Shown here in pieces: positions 12,051 through 21,197 of a stretch of DNA of 64,000 bases. Positions within the stretch are counted from its first letter, which is position 1; each line of letters starts with the position of its first letter. The notes beneath the pieces are model-generated. The model was not told where the DNA came from and did not search any database. It worked only from the letters and a program-made list of their open reading frames with translations. The translations under genes were made by a program, and so were the position numbers. Source of the DNA: Alisma plantago-aquatica (taxonomy: Eukaryota > Streptophyta > Magnoliopsida > Alismatales > Alismataceae); the NCBI GenBank assembly GCA_963693085.1, contig OY856410.1, forward strand, positions 1,328,552,304-1,328,616,303. The letters run 5' to 3'.

Positions 12051-12419
12051 TTTATTGCTGCATTTTATGGTTTGCAAAATCTTATTGCTGAACAACATGG
12101 CATATATGATGCCTTCAACATTGCTAGAGCTGGCTCAGCAACTGCTACTGTATCTGGTCTCATATTTCCTGGTTCCTTGAGATGGCGAGTGCGGAATATG
12201 CTCCTTGGTTCTGCACTTGGAGCTGTATTTTTCTTTCCACTCGGCTGGGCCCATCTGAAACTTGTAGAGAAGGTAGCTGAGCGGAGTGTAGTTCTGTTGG
12301 CGTTTGATTCTGATGAAAGTGATGGAGGAAGCAGGGTGGGTGCGGAAATTGAAAGGCTTGAAAGTAGCCTAAGAAAATATTTCCTACATGTCATTGGCAT
12401 CAAATCTGGAAACAGTTAA
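12048..12419 (+). CDS. Tim17/Tim22/Tim23-family protein, captured C-terminal fragment
   Basis: A 123-codon open frame shows the signature of the Tim17/22/23 (PRAT) family: small-residue-rich helices with GIYDAFNIARAGSATATVSGL, followed by PGSLRWRVRNMLLGSALGA and PLGWAHLKLVEK. It closes with an acidic tail and SLRKYFLHVIG. PRAT proteins are four-helix membrane proteins of mitochondrial and plastid envelopes (preprotein transport, complex I assembly). Only the second half is here, and the first helices are missing upstream. I suspect a relative of the plant complex I assembly/TIMMDC1-like group, but that is a guess. The start codon coincides with a short duplication edge, so the ATG is probably accidental. 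The frame is uninterrupted and more GC-balanced than its surroundings, which suggests recent capture of a last exon. It lies inside CACTA-1 on the strand opposite to the transposase. Confidence 0.6.
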   Translation: MFIAAFYGLQNLIAEQHGIYDAFNIARAGSATATVSGLIFPGSLRWRVRNMLLGSALGAVFFFPLGWAHLKLVEKVAERSVVLLAFDSDESDGGSRVGAEIERLESSLRKYFLHVIGIKSGNS

Positions 12420-14000
12420 AAAGTGACTTATCTTTTATTTGTGTCATGCCAGCAAAACACAAGTTGAATTCATCTTTCTTTTTTATCATTTACTTCCACC
12501 AGTTGCAAGGGTTTTGATTGGTTATGTGCTTGTAGTTACCTGTTTCATGTATCTAGCAATGCATAAGGTAGCATCTCAGCCATGAAAAGTGTGTGAATTA
12601 TAGCATGCAATGGATAGACGTTGGAGATCTTTGTGAATAATAATCTGATCCTTTTTCCATTATAAAAAAACATTATCAAGATGAACAATTAAGGAAAAAC
12701 AAAATCCAAAGTACCAATGATTGTCCCTTATTGATTAAGAATAAGAGGGAAATATGATCATGGTAAAATAGAGAAGAAACAAAACAAGTAAGAAGGCATT
12801 GTACCTTCCAGTTGTTGGCTCCATATTCCAATCATTATCACTATAGTGTGGTTGAGCTCCACATCTCCATTTTGGTCTTCCTAGCTCTTGATATCCATCA
12901 TTGTAGGTTCCAAATCTTTACATCAATCATTCTATGTCTGTTGTGTGGTGCATTACAATGCACAACAGTCTTGACACAATCAAGGTATAAGGAAGGGTGT
13001 TCACTTGGTTCCCTACAAACAACATGATTTATAACCAAAGAAGCAACTCTTTAATACTTAGAGAACAATTTTAGAATCATATAAAATATATACTGACAAA
13101 CTTTGATAGTCCCAATAGTTTTCACACCTAACAGATTTCATGAAGGAACTAATGCCAAGATCATATCAAAATTATTGGTAACAAATTAATAAGATTGTAT
13201 TTAAACAAAACTCTTTTTTAAATTCAAGAAGACAAATGCTACCCAGAAAAAATATGTATAAAATTGTTCATTGACAGGCGGAACACAAAGGAACCTTATA
13301 CTACAAATCAAATCTTCATACACCATATATGGACAATCAAATCTACAAAATGATAGGTCACAAGCATGGGAACAAGATGAAGAGACAATAAATCAGTCCA
13401 CCATATTCAAATAGATCAGTAGTTTAAACCAAGATAAGACGCTCTATGAGATTCTGAAGAGAAGGCTAGAAGAACCTTAAAAAAACCACATGGGTTTCAT
13501 ACCTTCCTGGGATTGGTTTAGTATGCTAATACTTTGTAGTAACCATAGTGTAAGACCCACACAAGGAATGTGCCATATCTAGAACATGAGTCATCTTTCC
13601 AAGCAATATATTGACATGTATTGCCTCTAAGTGTCCTATTTCCATCGTGAATATCATCCCAACTATCAAATTTCAGGTTGCCCTTTGTGCTGGTGTCTAT
13701 ATCGAGTTGTTTACCATTGTCCGTCAATACTGAAATTGATCGTGTAACATGATTATGTGTTCTGCATACAAACAAGTTTCAATTACAAGACTAATATGTA
13801 AGAGGCATGTGTCAATTGTGTGAGAAATGTGTTCATCGCTAAGAAGACTAATAGTATCAAAAATTTATATTCAGATGGGATACAAACTTGAATGCGAGCC
13901 TATAATAGAGTTAAGAATTTTTGATCTTCATATTCAAGGGTGACTGGTTCCTTAGATCTGTAAGATTGCTCAGGAGGAGGATAGTTGGCATGTTAATTTA
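12420..14000. other. CACTA-1 interior, no recognised gene
   Basis: The part up to about 12650 may be the 3' untranslated region of the captured Tim17-like gene. The minus-strand frame 13775-13518 (85 codons, with several cysteines) and the opposite strand of 12812-13030 have no motif I can name. Confidence 0.4.
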
Positions 14001-14006
14001 TGTTAT

Positions 14007-14327
14007 TTAAGAAGGTTGTGTCTTTTTGGAATTCAGAGTAATCATATTACTAATGGTTCTTGGTTGACAAGGCAGAACTCCTGCGCTAACAACTTCCTTC
14101 CAGATCTCCGAGACTAATAAACATTCAAAGGATAGATGTCGAATGAATTCACTATTAGCCCTACAGAGAAAGTAGTAAAAGGTGATCATCATGCCCCTTT
14201 TACGAAGGTACTCTGTTGTAGTAAGGCATTCAGTACAGTTTGGTCTAAGAAATAATTCTAAATGTCTTAGGCATTTGATGAGTCCAAAGCCACCAACCCC
14301 ACTTGATCTGAAATAGAAATCAAGCAA
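14007..14327 (-). pseudogene. LINE ORF2 fragment, zinc-binding region (zf-RVT-like)
   Basis: The 106-codon minus-strand frame contains TTEYLRKRGM, then YYFLCRANSEFIRHLSFECL and VSEIWKEV. This is the pattern of the zinc-binding region between reverse transcriptase and RNase H in plant LINE ORF2 proteins (LxxRG, CxxC-like, HLFFxCxFxxxIW). Both flanking domains are absent. It lies in CACTA-1 directly next to the Argonaute-like segment. It could have been captured, or inserted and then truncated. Confidence 0.65.
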
Positions 14328-14639
14328 GGCCTTCTACTTCACATGTACATGAGTTGTACGATCACTACTTACAATAAGCAAATTTAGGAAATTGATTATC
14401 ATCTTGTAGGGTTTTCTATACTAGGGTGAGTAGGGTTGCAATAAATAGGAAGCACCCAGTGATAGATCACTAACACTATGATAAATAGACTACCTAATAA
14501 TACGAGGCATATATATACCAAAAAAGATAAGATAAAACAACCCTGTATAAAGATAGCCAATATGCCAATGCAAAGTATAGATGATAAAAAGGTAGACACA
14601 AGAAGGAAAAAGAGGCAAAAAACCTGATAAGACCATCAT

Positions 14640-15031
14640 CCCCATTATTATCAGTGGGTTTAAAAAATGAGTCTATCATTTCTACCTTGGGTGACTGATC
14701 CTAACAACAACTCTGTACTTGGAGATTAAAGGCCATTCTCGACAGCTGACAACCTAAGACACAAGCAGAGAAACATAGAACACCCCAGATAAGAAAAATG
14801 AACACAGTGACATATAGATTTGAGCCCAACATAAATAATGGGACGAAAAACCCATACATATGCTAAGGAGTCAAAATTCAAAACTTACATCAGATGTTGA
14901 TGGATTTTCTGACTGCCCAGGGCTCCCATGGGACACATCCAATCCTAGTATAATAGTTGGCACTTGGAAGATCTTTGGCATGGATGGAGGATGATCAGCT
15001 ATGGAGAACTTCTCAGTGCATTTTGACACCT
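14640..15031 (-). pseudogene. ARGONAUTE4-like PIWI exons, copy 1
   Basis: Two exons with an intervening intron read on the minus strand. The first (about 15000-14892) encodes VPTIILGLDVSHGSPGQSE; the second (about 14757-14640, after an acceptor ending CTTAG) encodes WPLISKYRVVV and then, in a shifted frame, VEMIDSFFKP...DDGLIR. In plant AGO4/6/9-clade proteins this is the start of the PIWI domain: LGMDVSHGSPGQSDxPSIAAVVSSRxWPLISKY. The D of DVSHG is the first catalytic aspartate of the slicer site; here it is preceded by Leu instead of Met. The other catalytic residues are absent. Introns are retained, so the capture was at DNA level. Confidence 0.85.
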
Positions 15032-15393
15032 ACAAACTTATTAGCAAAAATAATGAGGTAACTTCAATCTTGAAAATTAGTTGAAACATAAGACAATATC
15101 ACAACCATAGGTACTTATCACATAGAATGCTTACATAGAACCTCAAATGACTTGGAATTCTTGACATTCAGAGATATATTGTCCAAGTCATGTTGCAAGA
15201 TAGTATCATAATAACTAGTACAACCACACCTTATACAACCAATCATGGTATACAACCTTAAATGACTTGGAATTCTTGACATTCAATCCTCTGCATTTAT
15301 ACAACTACACCTTGTACAACCACACTCCAATAACTAGTGAACTATAGTTTTTATGCATTTGTACACCCACACTCCACACCTTGAACAACCACC

Positions 15394-15735
15394 CCTAAGA
15401 CACAAGCAGAGCAACATATAGCACCCCAGATAATAAAAATGAACACAACAACATATATATTTGATCCCAACAAAAATAATGGGATGAAAAACCCATATAT
15501 ATGCTAAGGAGTCAAAATTCAAAACTTACAACAGTTATTAATGGCTTGTCTGACTGCCCAGGGCTCCCATGGGACACATCCATTCCTAGTATAATATTTG
15601 GCACATGGGAGATCTTTGGCATGGATGGAGGATGCTCTTGGTTGTGGTGAACTTCTCTGCACGTTGTGACACCCGCAAGCTTATTCAAGACCTCATTCGT
15701 TGTGGAAACTTGAAGTGTGTTGTCAGTAAAATATT
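15394..15735 (-). pseudogene. ARGONAUTE4-like PIWI exon, copy 2 (hairpin left arm)
   Basis: The minus strand encodes VPNIILGMDVSHGSPGQSDK with the same upstream sequence and downstream intron as copies 1 and 3. The homology starts near 15735 and ends near 15394, at the end of the intron just before the next exon. It is directly repeated with copy 1 and inverted relative to copy 3. No continuing reading frame. Confidence 0.85.
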
Positions 15736-15789
15736 TTTATGTATTTTGTTTAACTAATTTAAATGAAATACATTAAAAGATTTTACTTA

Positions 15790-16165
15790 CAACGCCCTTC
15801 ATGTTTCCACAGCGAATGAGATCCTGAATATGCCTACGGGTATCACATTACGCAGAGAAGTTCACCACAACCATGAGAATCCTCCATCCATGCCAAAGAT
15901 CTCCCAAGTGCCAACTATTATACTAGGAATGGATGTGTCCCATGGGAGCCCTGGGCAGTCGGAAAAGCCATCAATAGCTGCTGTAAGTTTTGAATTTTGA
16001 CTCCTTAGCATATTTTTCATCCCATTATTTTTGTTAGGCTCAAATCTATATGTCGTTGAGTTCATTTTTCTTATCTAGGGTGTTCTATGTTGCTCTGCTT
16101 GTGTCTTAGGTTGTCAGCTCTCGAGATTGGCCTTTAATCTCCAAGTAGAGAGTTGTAGTTAGCAG
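15790..16165 (+). pseudogene. ARGONAUTE4-like PIWI exons, copy 3 (hairpin right arm)
   Basis: The plus strand encodes VPTIILGMDVSHGSPGQSEK PSIAA (about 15912-15980), then a GT...AG intron, then VVSSRDWPLIS (from 16110). The next codons run into a stop after LIS. This copy is inverted relative to copies 1 and 2 and to the other Argonaute exons at 16322-16670. Arms shared with copy 2 are roughly 15790-16110 and 15394-15735, separated by about 55 bp of AT-rich sequence. By eye the arms are about 85-90% identical. A transcript through both could fold into a long stem. Confidence 0.85.
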
Positions 16166-16321
16166 AGGATCAATACCATAATTATTGGCTTTTAGGGCAT
16201 GAATCACAACCACATGTTCCAGAAAAGGTATTATTTTAGATGGAGGGGGTAAAGGAAAAAAGACAAATATACAAATGTTGTTTTAACAATTAAAGGAACA
16301 TGGAGGAACCCACATTACTAA

Positions 16322-16406
16322 GAACACCCATTCTTTCTTGAGGCTTCTGCCTAGACTTCTCAACTAGAAGAGACCTCTGAAATGTTGACAATGACTTAGT
16401 GTGCCT
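16322..16406 (-). pseudogene. ARGONAUTE4-like exon (linker after PAZ)
   Basis: The minus strand from 16406, after an acceptor-like GTAG, encodes RHTKSLSTFQRSLLVEKSRQ then KPQERMGV. AGO4-clade proteins have RYTKALSxxQRxxLVEKSRQKPQERM in the linker after the PAZ domain. Uninterrupted over the exon. Confidence 0.85.
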
Positions 16407-16579
16407 CTACAAAAGGAAAAACACCAAGTTATGTTAGTTAGTGGCCAAAAACAAACAAATAATTTATTAATTAAACTGGCAGAACAAAACACCAGGCTAT
16501 ATTATACTTAGTACCAAAAACAAAACATTCAAAAACAATGCAGTGAGAAAATAGAACATCACTTGTAGAAGTAACGCAC

Positions 16580-16670
16580 CTCAATAGGTACATAAGTGGG
16601 TCGCTTGGGCCTCCCTACATTAAGGCAAGGCAGAGGGTCTAAATACTTGAGCTCTATCTGATGATGTTTT
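16580..16670 (-). pseudogene. ARGONAUTE4-like exon (end of PAZ)
   Basis: The minus strand from 16670, after acceptor TTATTTCAG, encodes IELKYLDPLPCLNVGRPKRP then TYVPIE, ending at a GT donor. AGO4-clade proteins have the pattern LPCINVGKPxRPTYxPIE at this place. It precedes the exon at 16406 in the correct gene order on the minus strand, so 16670-16322 is a colinear gene segment. The exons between the linker and PIWI are missing. Confidence 0.85.
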
Positions 16671-16699
16671 CTGAAATAATCAGAGACAAGTAGTGTAAG

Positions 16700-17960
16700 G
16701 ATATTACTTGTTTCATTCTAACAACTCATTTTCCTTTACATATATAAAGTCGTGTTTCATCCACATACAAGCACAACTCAAATGAATTACCCAGAAGGTA
16801 AGATATGAGACCTCAAGTGATGTGAGACCTCAAGATAAAAATTGGTGTCGCCTATATCTATGTGAGGGTACATATCTATAAGAATCTTGGAACAAATTGC
16901 CTTGGAAATACAAAAAATATTTATGCATGGCAGATCTATGCTTTCAGGCAATGGGTGGAGGTATCACATTATTCCCAAAAATCTGTGTACATATAAAAAA
17001 TACCCTTGCCTACAAGGTAAAGATTTCAAAAAAGTATTACTACATAACAAATTGCCCTGAAAAGAACTAATAAATATATGAATAGTCTCATTTAAAATGT
17101 TGCAACAACTAGTCTAGGATTCATCAAAATGTTGGGTGGAGCTTGAAGATTGTAGTGTGGTTTCTAGAATCTTGATCCCTATAGTGTTAAGATATCTTGC
17201 AACATGTGATCAAGTAATGAAAGAAAAATTAATATGCCATAAGAAATATATCATGATCTGACATGATGCAAGTTGGATATGAATCCCACAAATATGAATC
17301 ACTCGCAATCTACATTCCTACTTATATAAGCAATAGCATTCCAAGATATTATCAAATAGAATCAAACTTGCATAGGTTGGGAAACAGAAAATCATGGTGT
17401 ATGATGTGTGGTTGCCATACAAAAGGGACAGTTACCCTTTTACTGCAATAGGTTTTACATTAAAAAGAATTATTTAGTCCACATCACCCATCCACATTAG
17501 TTGTAAATTTTGAATATACAAACCATAATAATCCATTTACTAACTGAGTAAATACAAAATAAAAAAAAAGGATCAAATAATCATAACTCATTTTCAACTA
17601 AATTTTTCATCCGTACCCACAAACAAGAAGCTAAAACATTGCTCATAGCTAAAAACCACAAACCAATCATAATGTGTGTATCATCCATAATACTAAGATT
17701 CTCCATAACAAAATTAAAAGTAGGTCAAAACAAAATAGGATTGTTATTTGGAAACAATGTCTACGATAATGGAGATGAAACACCACTATTTGGATTGACA
17801 TGTACAAATAAAACATTGGATTAAATAAAAACAACTATAGCTCTCCTCTCTTTAGATAGTATCCAAGAATGTAATTAAATTTAAACTTCATGTCCTGCGA
17901 CAAATGGAAACAACTTTAGATACTACTTTTGTTTTCAATTATGTAATAGTATAAGCAATA
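16700..17960. other. CACTA-1 interior between Argonaute exons and TNPA
   Basis: AT-rich, with no recognised exon. It may include Argonaute introns (16700-17000) and the 3' flank of the TNPA gene. Confidence 0.4.
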
Positions 17961-17968
17961 CTTTATGC

Positions 17969-20893
17969 TCACCTTGGCAACATATGTGTTTTTGGCCATG
18001 CTATGACATTGCCAACAACATCATCAATAGATTGATATTGATCATAAGGTATAACTAGAGGATCATTGCCCAACAAAGCAACCTCTACAAAAACAACAAC
18101 AAATGATGAGCCTAAAATTGCACCTCCCACCCTTTTCATGGGGTCAACCTCAGAGACTCGACAGAATGCAATTCTAGCATCTGGATCTATAAAACTCAGC
18201 ATATACACATCCTAGAAACAAAATACAGTTTACGTAACAAATTTATATAAACATAAAATGAAGTGAAATTCACAGTAATACAAACATACTTGTCCCTTCT
18301 TAAATGATGTATGTCTTATATGGAGTGGAGTTTTCATTGATAAGTTTGTCTGCACAATTATTTTATTTTTGTCATAAGTCCATAAAAGTGAACATGGAAA
18401 ATAATTGATACCACACATCTTGTATAAAATGTATTCATACTTGGCCAGTGCCAACATGCTGTCCTTGATTGTTTCCTGCTGTAGTTAAGGCAAGTAACTC
18501 CTCTAATTTTTGGTTGAATTCATCCTTTTGTTCTTGAAGTTTTGCATCAAATTCCAACTGTTGTTCTTCAAGCATATCTTGGAAATGCTTCCTTTGCGCT
18601 TCTTCAGGTTCTCAGGATTTATGGTTCTTACCCCAGATATCATAAGGTGATGCTCCAAGTCCATAACCATGAGCATATCCTGGTCTCTCTTCTCCCATAA
18701 CATGCCTATAAATTTCGTCTGAAGTAACATCAGGTTGTTTTCTTCGTAGCTCTTCTCCTACCTCATAATTTTTTTCCTACATACAAAAAATCATACGAGA
18801 TGCAATTTATACCAAATATATACCTCTATGAAATAGTATATGTAACATAATACTATAGGATATTATGTGTTGTACCAAAATTTTGGCGGAATCAACATCA
18901 ACTATGCTCCCATCTTTTTGACGATGAGTTTTCTCAAAAAACATTATGGGATTCACTTCTCTACCTATTTCCTTCTCCATATTTATCATTAAAACAAGGT
19001 TATTGTAAACATCAAATAAACAGATGCCATTAAATTGTCTAAATGGATCACAAAAATTACTAAATTACATCATATTTCAGACATGCAAATGACTTGATTC
19101 CTGTTGTGTGGCTAACCTTTTGAAATTTTCTACTTTTCTTGTTAGTTATAGACTTCCTCTGTGGAAAACATTGCAGTATTATGCATAATAATTATCTGTG
19201 TGGTACTGTAAGTATCAATGAATAGAAAAAATAATATTACCTTTCCTTTATTACTCCTCTAATAATCGACAAGAAATTTCCAATGCAACTTGTGCACGCA
19301 GGTAACAACATGTTCAAGCTATTGTTCGTATGGACTATCTTCTAGGAAGTATAGTATCCTTAACTACCACTTGTGGTCCTTCCATTTCTTTCCTAGTCTC
19401 TTCATTGTCCACTCCTTTAGATCTGAATCCATTGTGAATTTACTCTACCGACATAAAGGATATCAATTAGAAGCTTCATTTAACCATTTAAAAATAAAAT
19501 TTAATAATATACCTTCACAAAATTCCATATAGAATGTTTTTTATTTGTTGTAAATTGTCTCCAGTCCTCATAGTTTAGTGGACAAAGATTGGGATCTCTT
19601 GCAATGGTTGTCAGAAAACTTGATAAGTGACATTGGTTTTCACCTAGTGGTTGTCCAAATTGATTTTTCTCAATGGGAATTGGATCATCAGACTTTTTTT
19701 TCCAAACTTTCAAATATTGTGTTCGGCCATGTTCTCGATGTTTTTGACCTAAGCATTCATTCATAAAGGATAAAATATATATATGCAAAATTATATATCA
19801 TTAAATGCAACACTATAAATACAATAATATGAATGAAATGATTACCTAGCCCATCAGAAGGTGTTGTTGTAACATTCAATGACTTAACATGGTCTTCAGA
19901 GATGTCATTTTGGTACATGTTATTAGGAAATACATTGCTATTTTGGTTACTGGAAGCTCTATTCTCTATAATTCTTGAATGAATAGACATGAAAGCATTG
20001 ACATTAGGCACACGGGGTAGCTATGAATTTCTTGATCTTGTAACTTTATCGCCACTTTCTTTGTTGTGTTGATTTTGGAACCTTGTTCCCATCTCCTTTT
20101 TAGTTGTGCATGTTTGAGAGGATTTCGAACCACCAACCATATTAGAGTCTTGGGGAGACGTGGATGATTGGGCATTTTTTGTAGATCTAGCAGTAGTTTT
20201 ATTGAATTTGTTTGCTCGATGTTTTTGACCTAAGCATTCAACCCTAAAGGATAAATATATATATGAAAAATTATATATCATTAAATGCAGCACTATAAAT
20301 ATAATGATATGAATGAAATGATTACCTAGCCCATCAGAAGGTGTTGTTGTAACATTCAATGACTCAACATGGTGATCAGATATGTCATTTTGGTCCATGT
20401 TATCAGGAAATACATTGCTATTTTGGTTACTGGCAGCTCTATTCTCTACAATTCTTGAATGAATAGACACAAAAGCATTGACATTAGGCAAACGGGGTAG
20501 TTGTGAATTTCTTGATCTTGTAACTTTATCGCCACTTTCTTTGTTGTGCTGATTTTGGAACCTTGTTCCCATCTCCTTTATAGTTGTGCATGTTTGAGAG
20601 AATTTCAAACCACCAACCATATTAGAGTCATGGGGAGATGCGGCTGATTGGGAATTTTTTGCAGAGCTAGCAGCAGTTTTATTGAATTTGTTTGCTCTAT
20701 CATTATGAATTTTAGTTGGAAGGGAAGCTAAAAAATTTTTGGAGCGATTTGAGGATGACATGTTCAAAGATTGCCAACAACCATGTCGAGTACTGCTAGG
20801 TAAATGATTCACCGTACAAGAGTCATTGTTTTTGTTCTTATCATTGCTTGCGGCTGTCATGTTATGGTAGTTGTCATTGTATTGTTCTCTCAT
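17969..20893 (-). pseudogene. CACTA-1 TNPA-like gene (Transposase_24, Ptta/En/Spm), degraded
   Basis: Exons on the minus strand follow the second En/Spm product. First is a Ser/Asn-rich N-terminal region (20893 to about 20330). Next is FGQPLGENQCHLSSFLTTIA with LCPLNYEDWRQF (about 19770-19501), the hallmark start of the Transposase_24 domain. Then come LGKKWKDHKW (about 19400), KKSRKFQKVSHTTGIKSFA (about 19140-19060), THRQKDGSIV (18989-18807) and a GYGLGASPYDIWG-type segment with a coiled glutamine/glutamate-rich stretch (18730-18430). Last is the C-terminal domain MLSFIDPDARIAF...VGGAILG...IAWPKTH (18208-17969). TNPA proteins bind the subterminal repeats. Stops and frame shifts at several exons, and the 481-bp duplication, make it inactive. 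It follows the TNPD gene in the usual order. Confidence 0.85.
19734..20695. repeat. 481-bp tandem duplication inside TNPA-1
   Basis: 19734-20214 and 20215-20695 are adjacent direct copies, about 93-95% identical by eye. Each unit holds the end of an upstream exon, an intron with a TA-rich run and the start of the exon containing ECLGQKHR. The joint fuses the exon start back into N-terminal sequence. Confidence 0.9.
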
Positions 20894-21197
20894 CCTGAGT
20901 ATATAAAGTCACATAAAAATGAAGACATTTAGAAAAATATTGAACAACATAATAACAATTTTATTAATAATATTTAAAAATGAAACACATATATTTAATC
21001 AAATATAATTATAAACAACAGTAGAGACAAGGATAAATATGAATAAAAATAATGTCAAACATGCAAAATGCATACACCTAGCTAGAGAACAATGTGAGAC
21101 AGAAAATTAAAGAGATACATTGAGCCAAAAAAGGCTTATTTAAGTAAAATATTAATGACAAACAAAAAGAAACATTTCCTGCTATTTTGTAATCTTC

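Noticed and set aside
12065..12403. 112-codon minus-strand frame
   Set aside because: Antisense shadow of the Tim17-like frame, which alone shows family signature.
13518..13775. 85-codon minus frame with cysteines, considered as a GRF or other zinc finger
   Set aside because: Cysteine spacing matches no finger I know.
14280..14340. LLDFYFRSSG-like text resembling the next Argonaute exon (LLDFYxSSG)
   Set aside because: It continues without a break into LINE zinc-region sequence, and the reading phase does not fit the preceding Argonaute exon.
14640..16670. A functional Argonaute gene
   Set aside because: Only PAZ-end, linker and PIWI-start exons are present, in mixed orientation, without the remaining catalytic residues.
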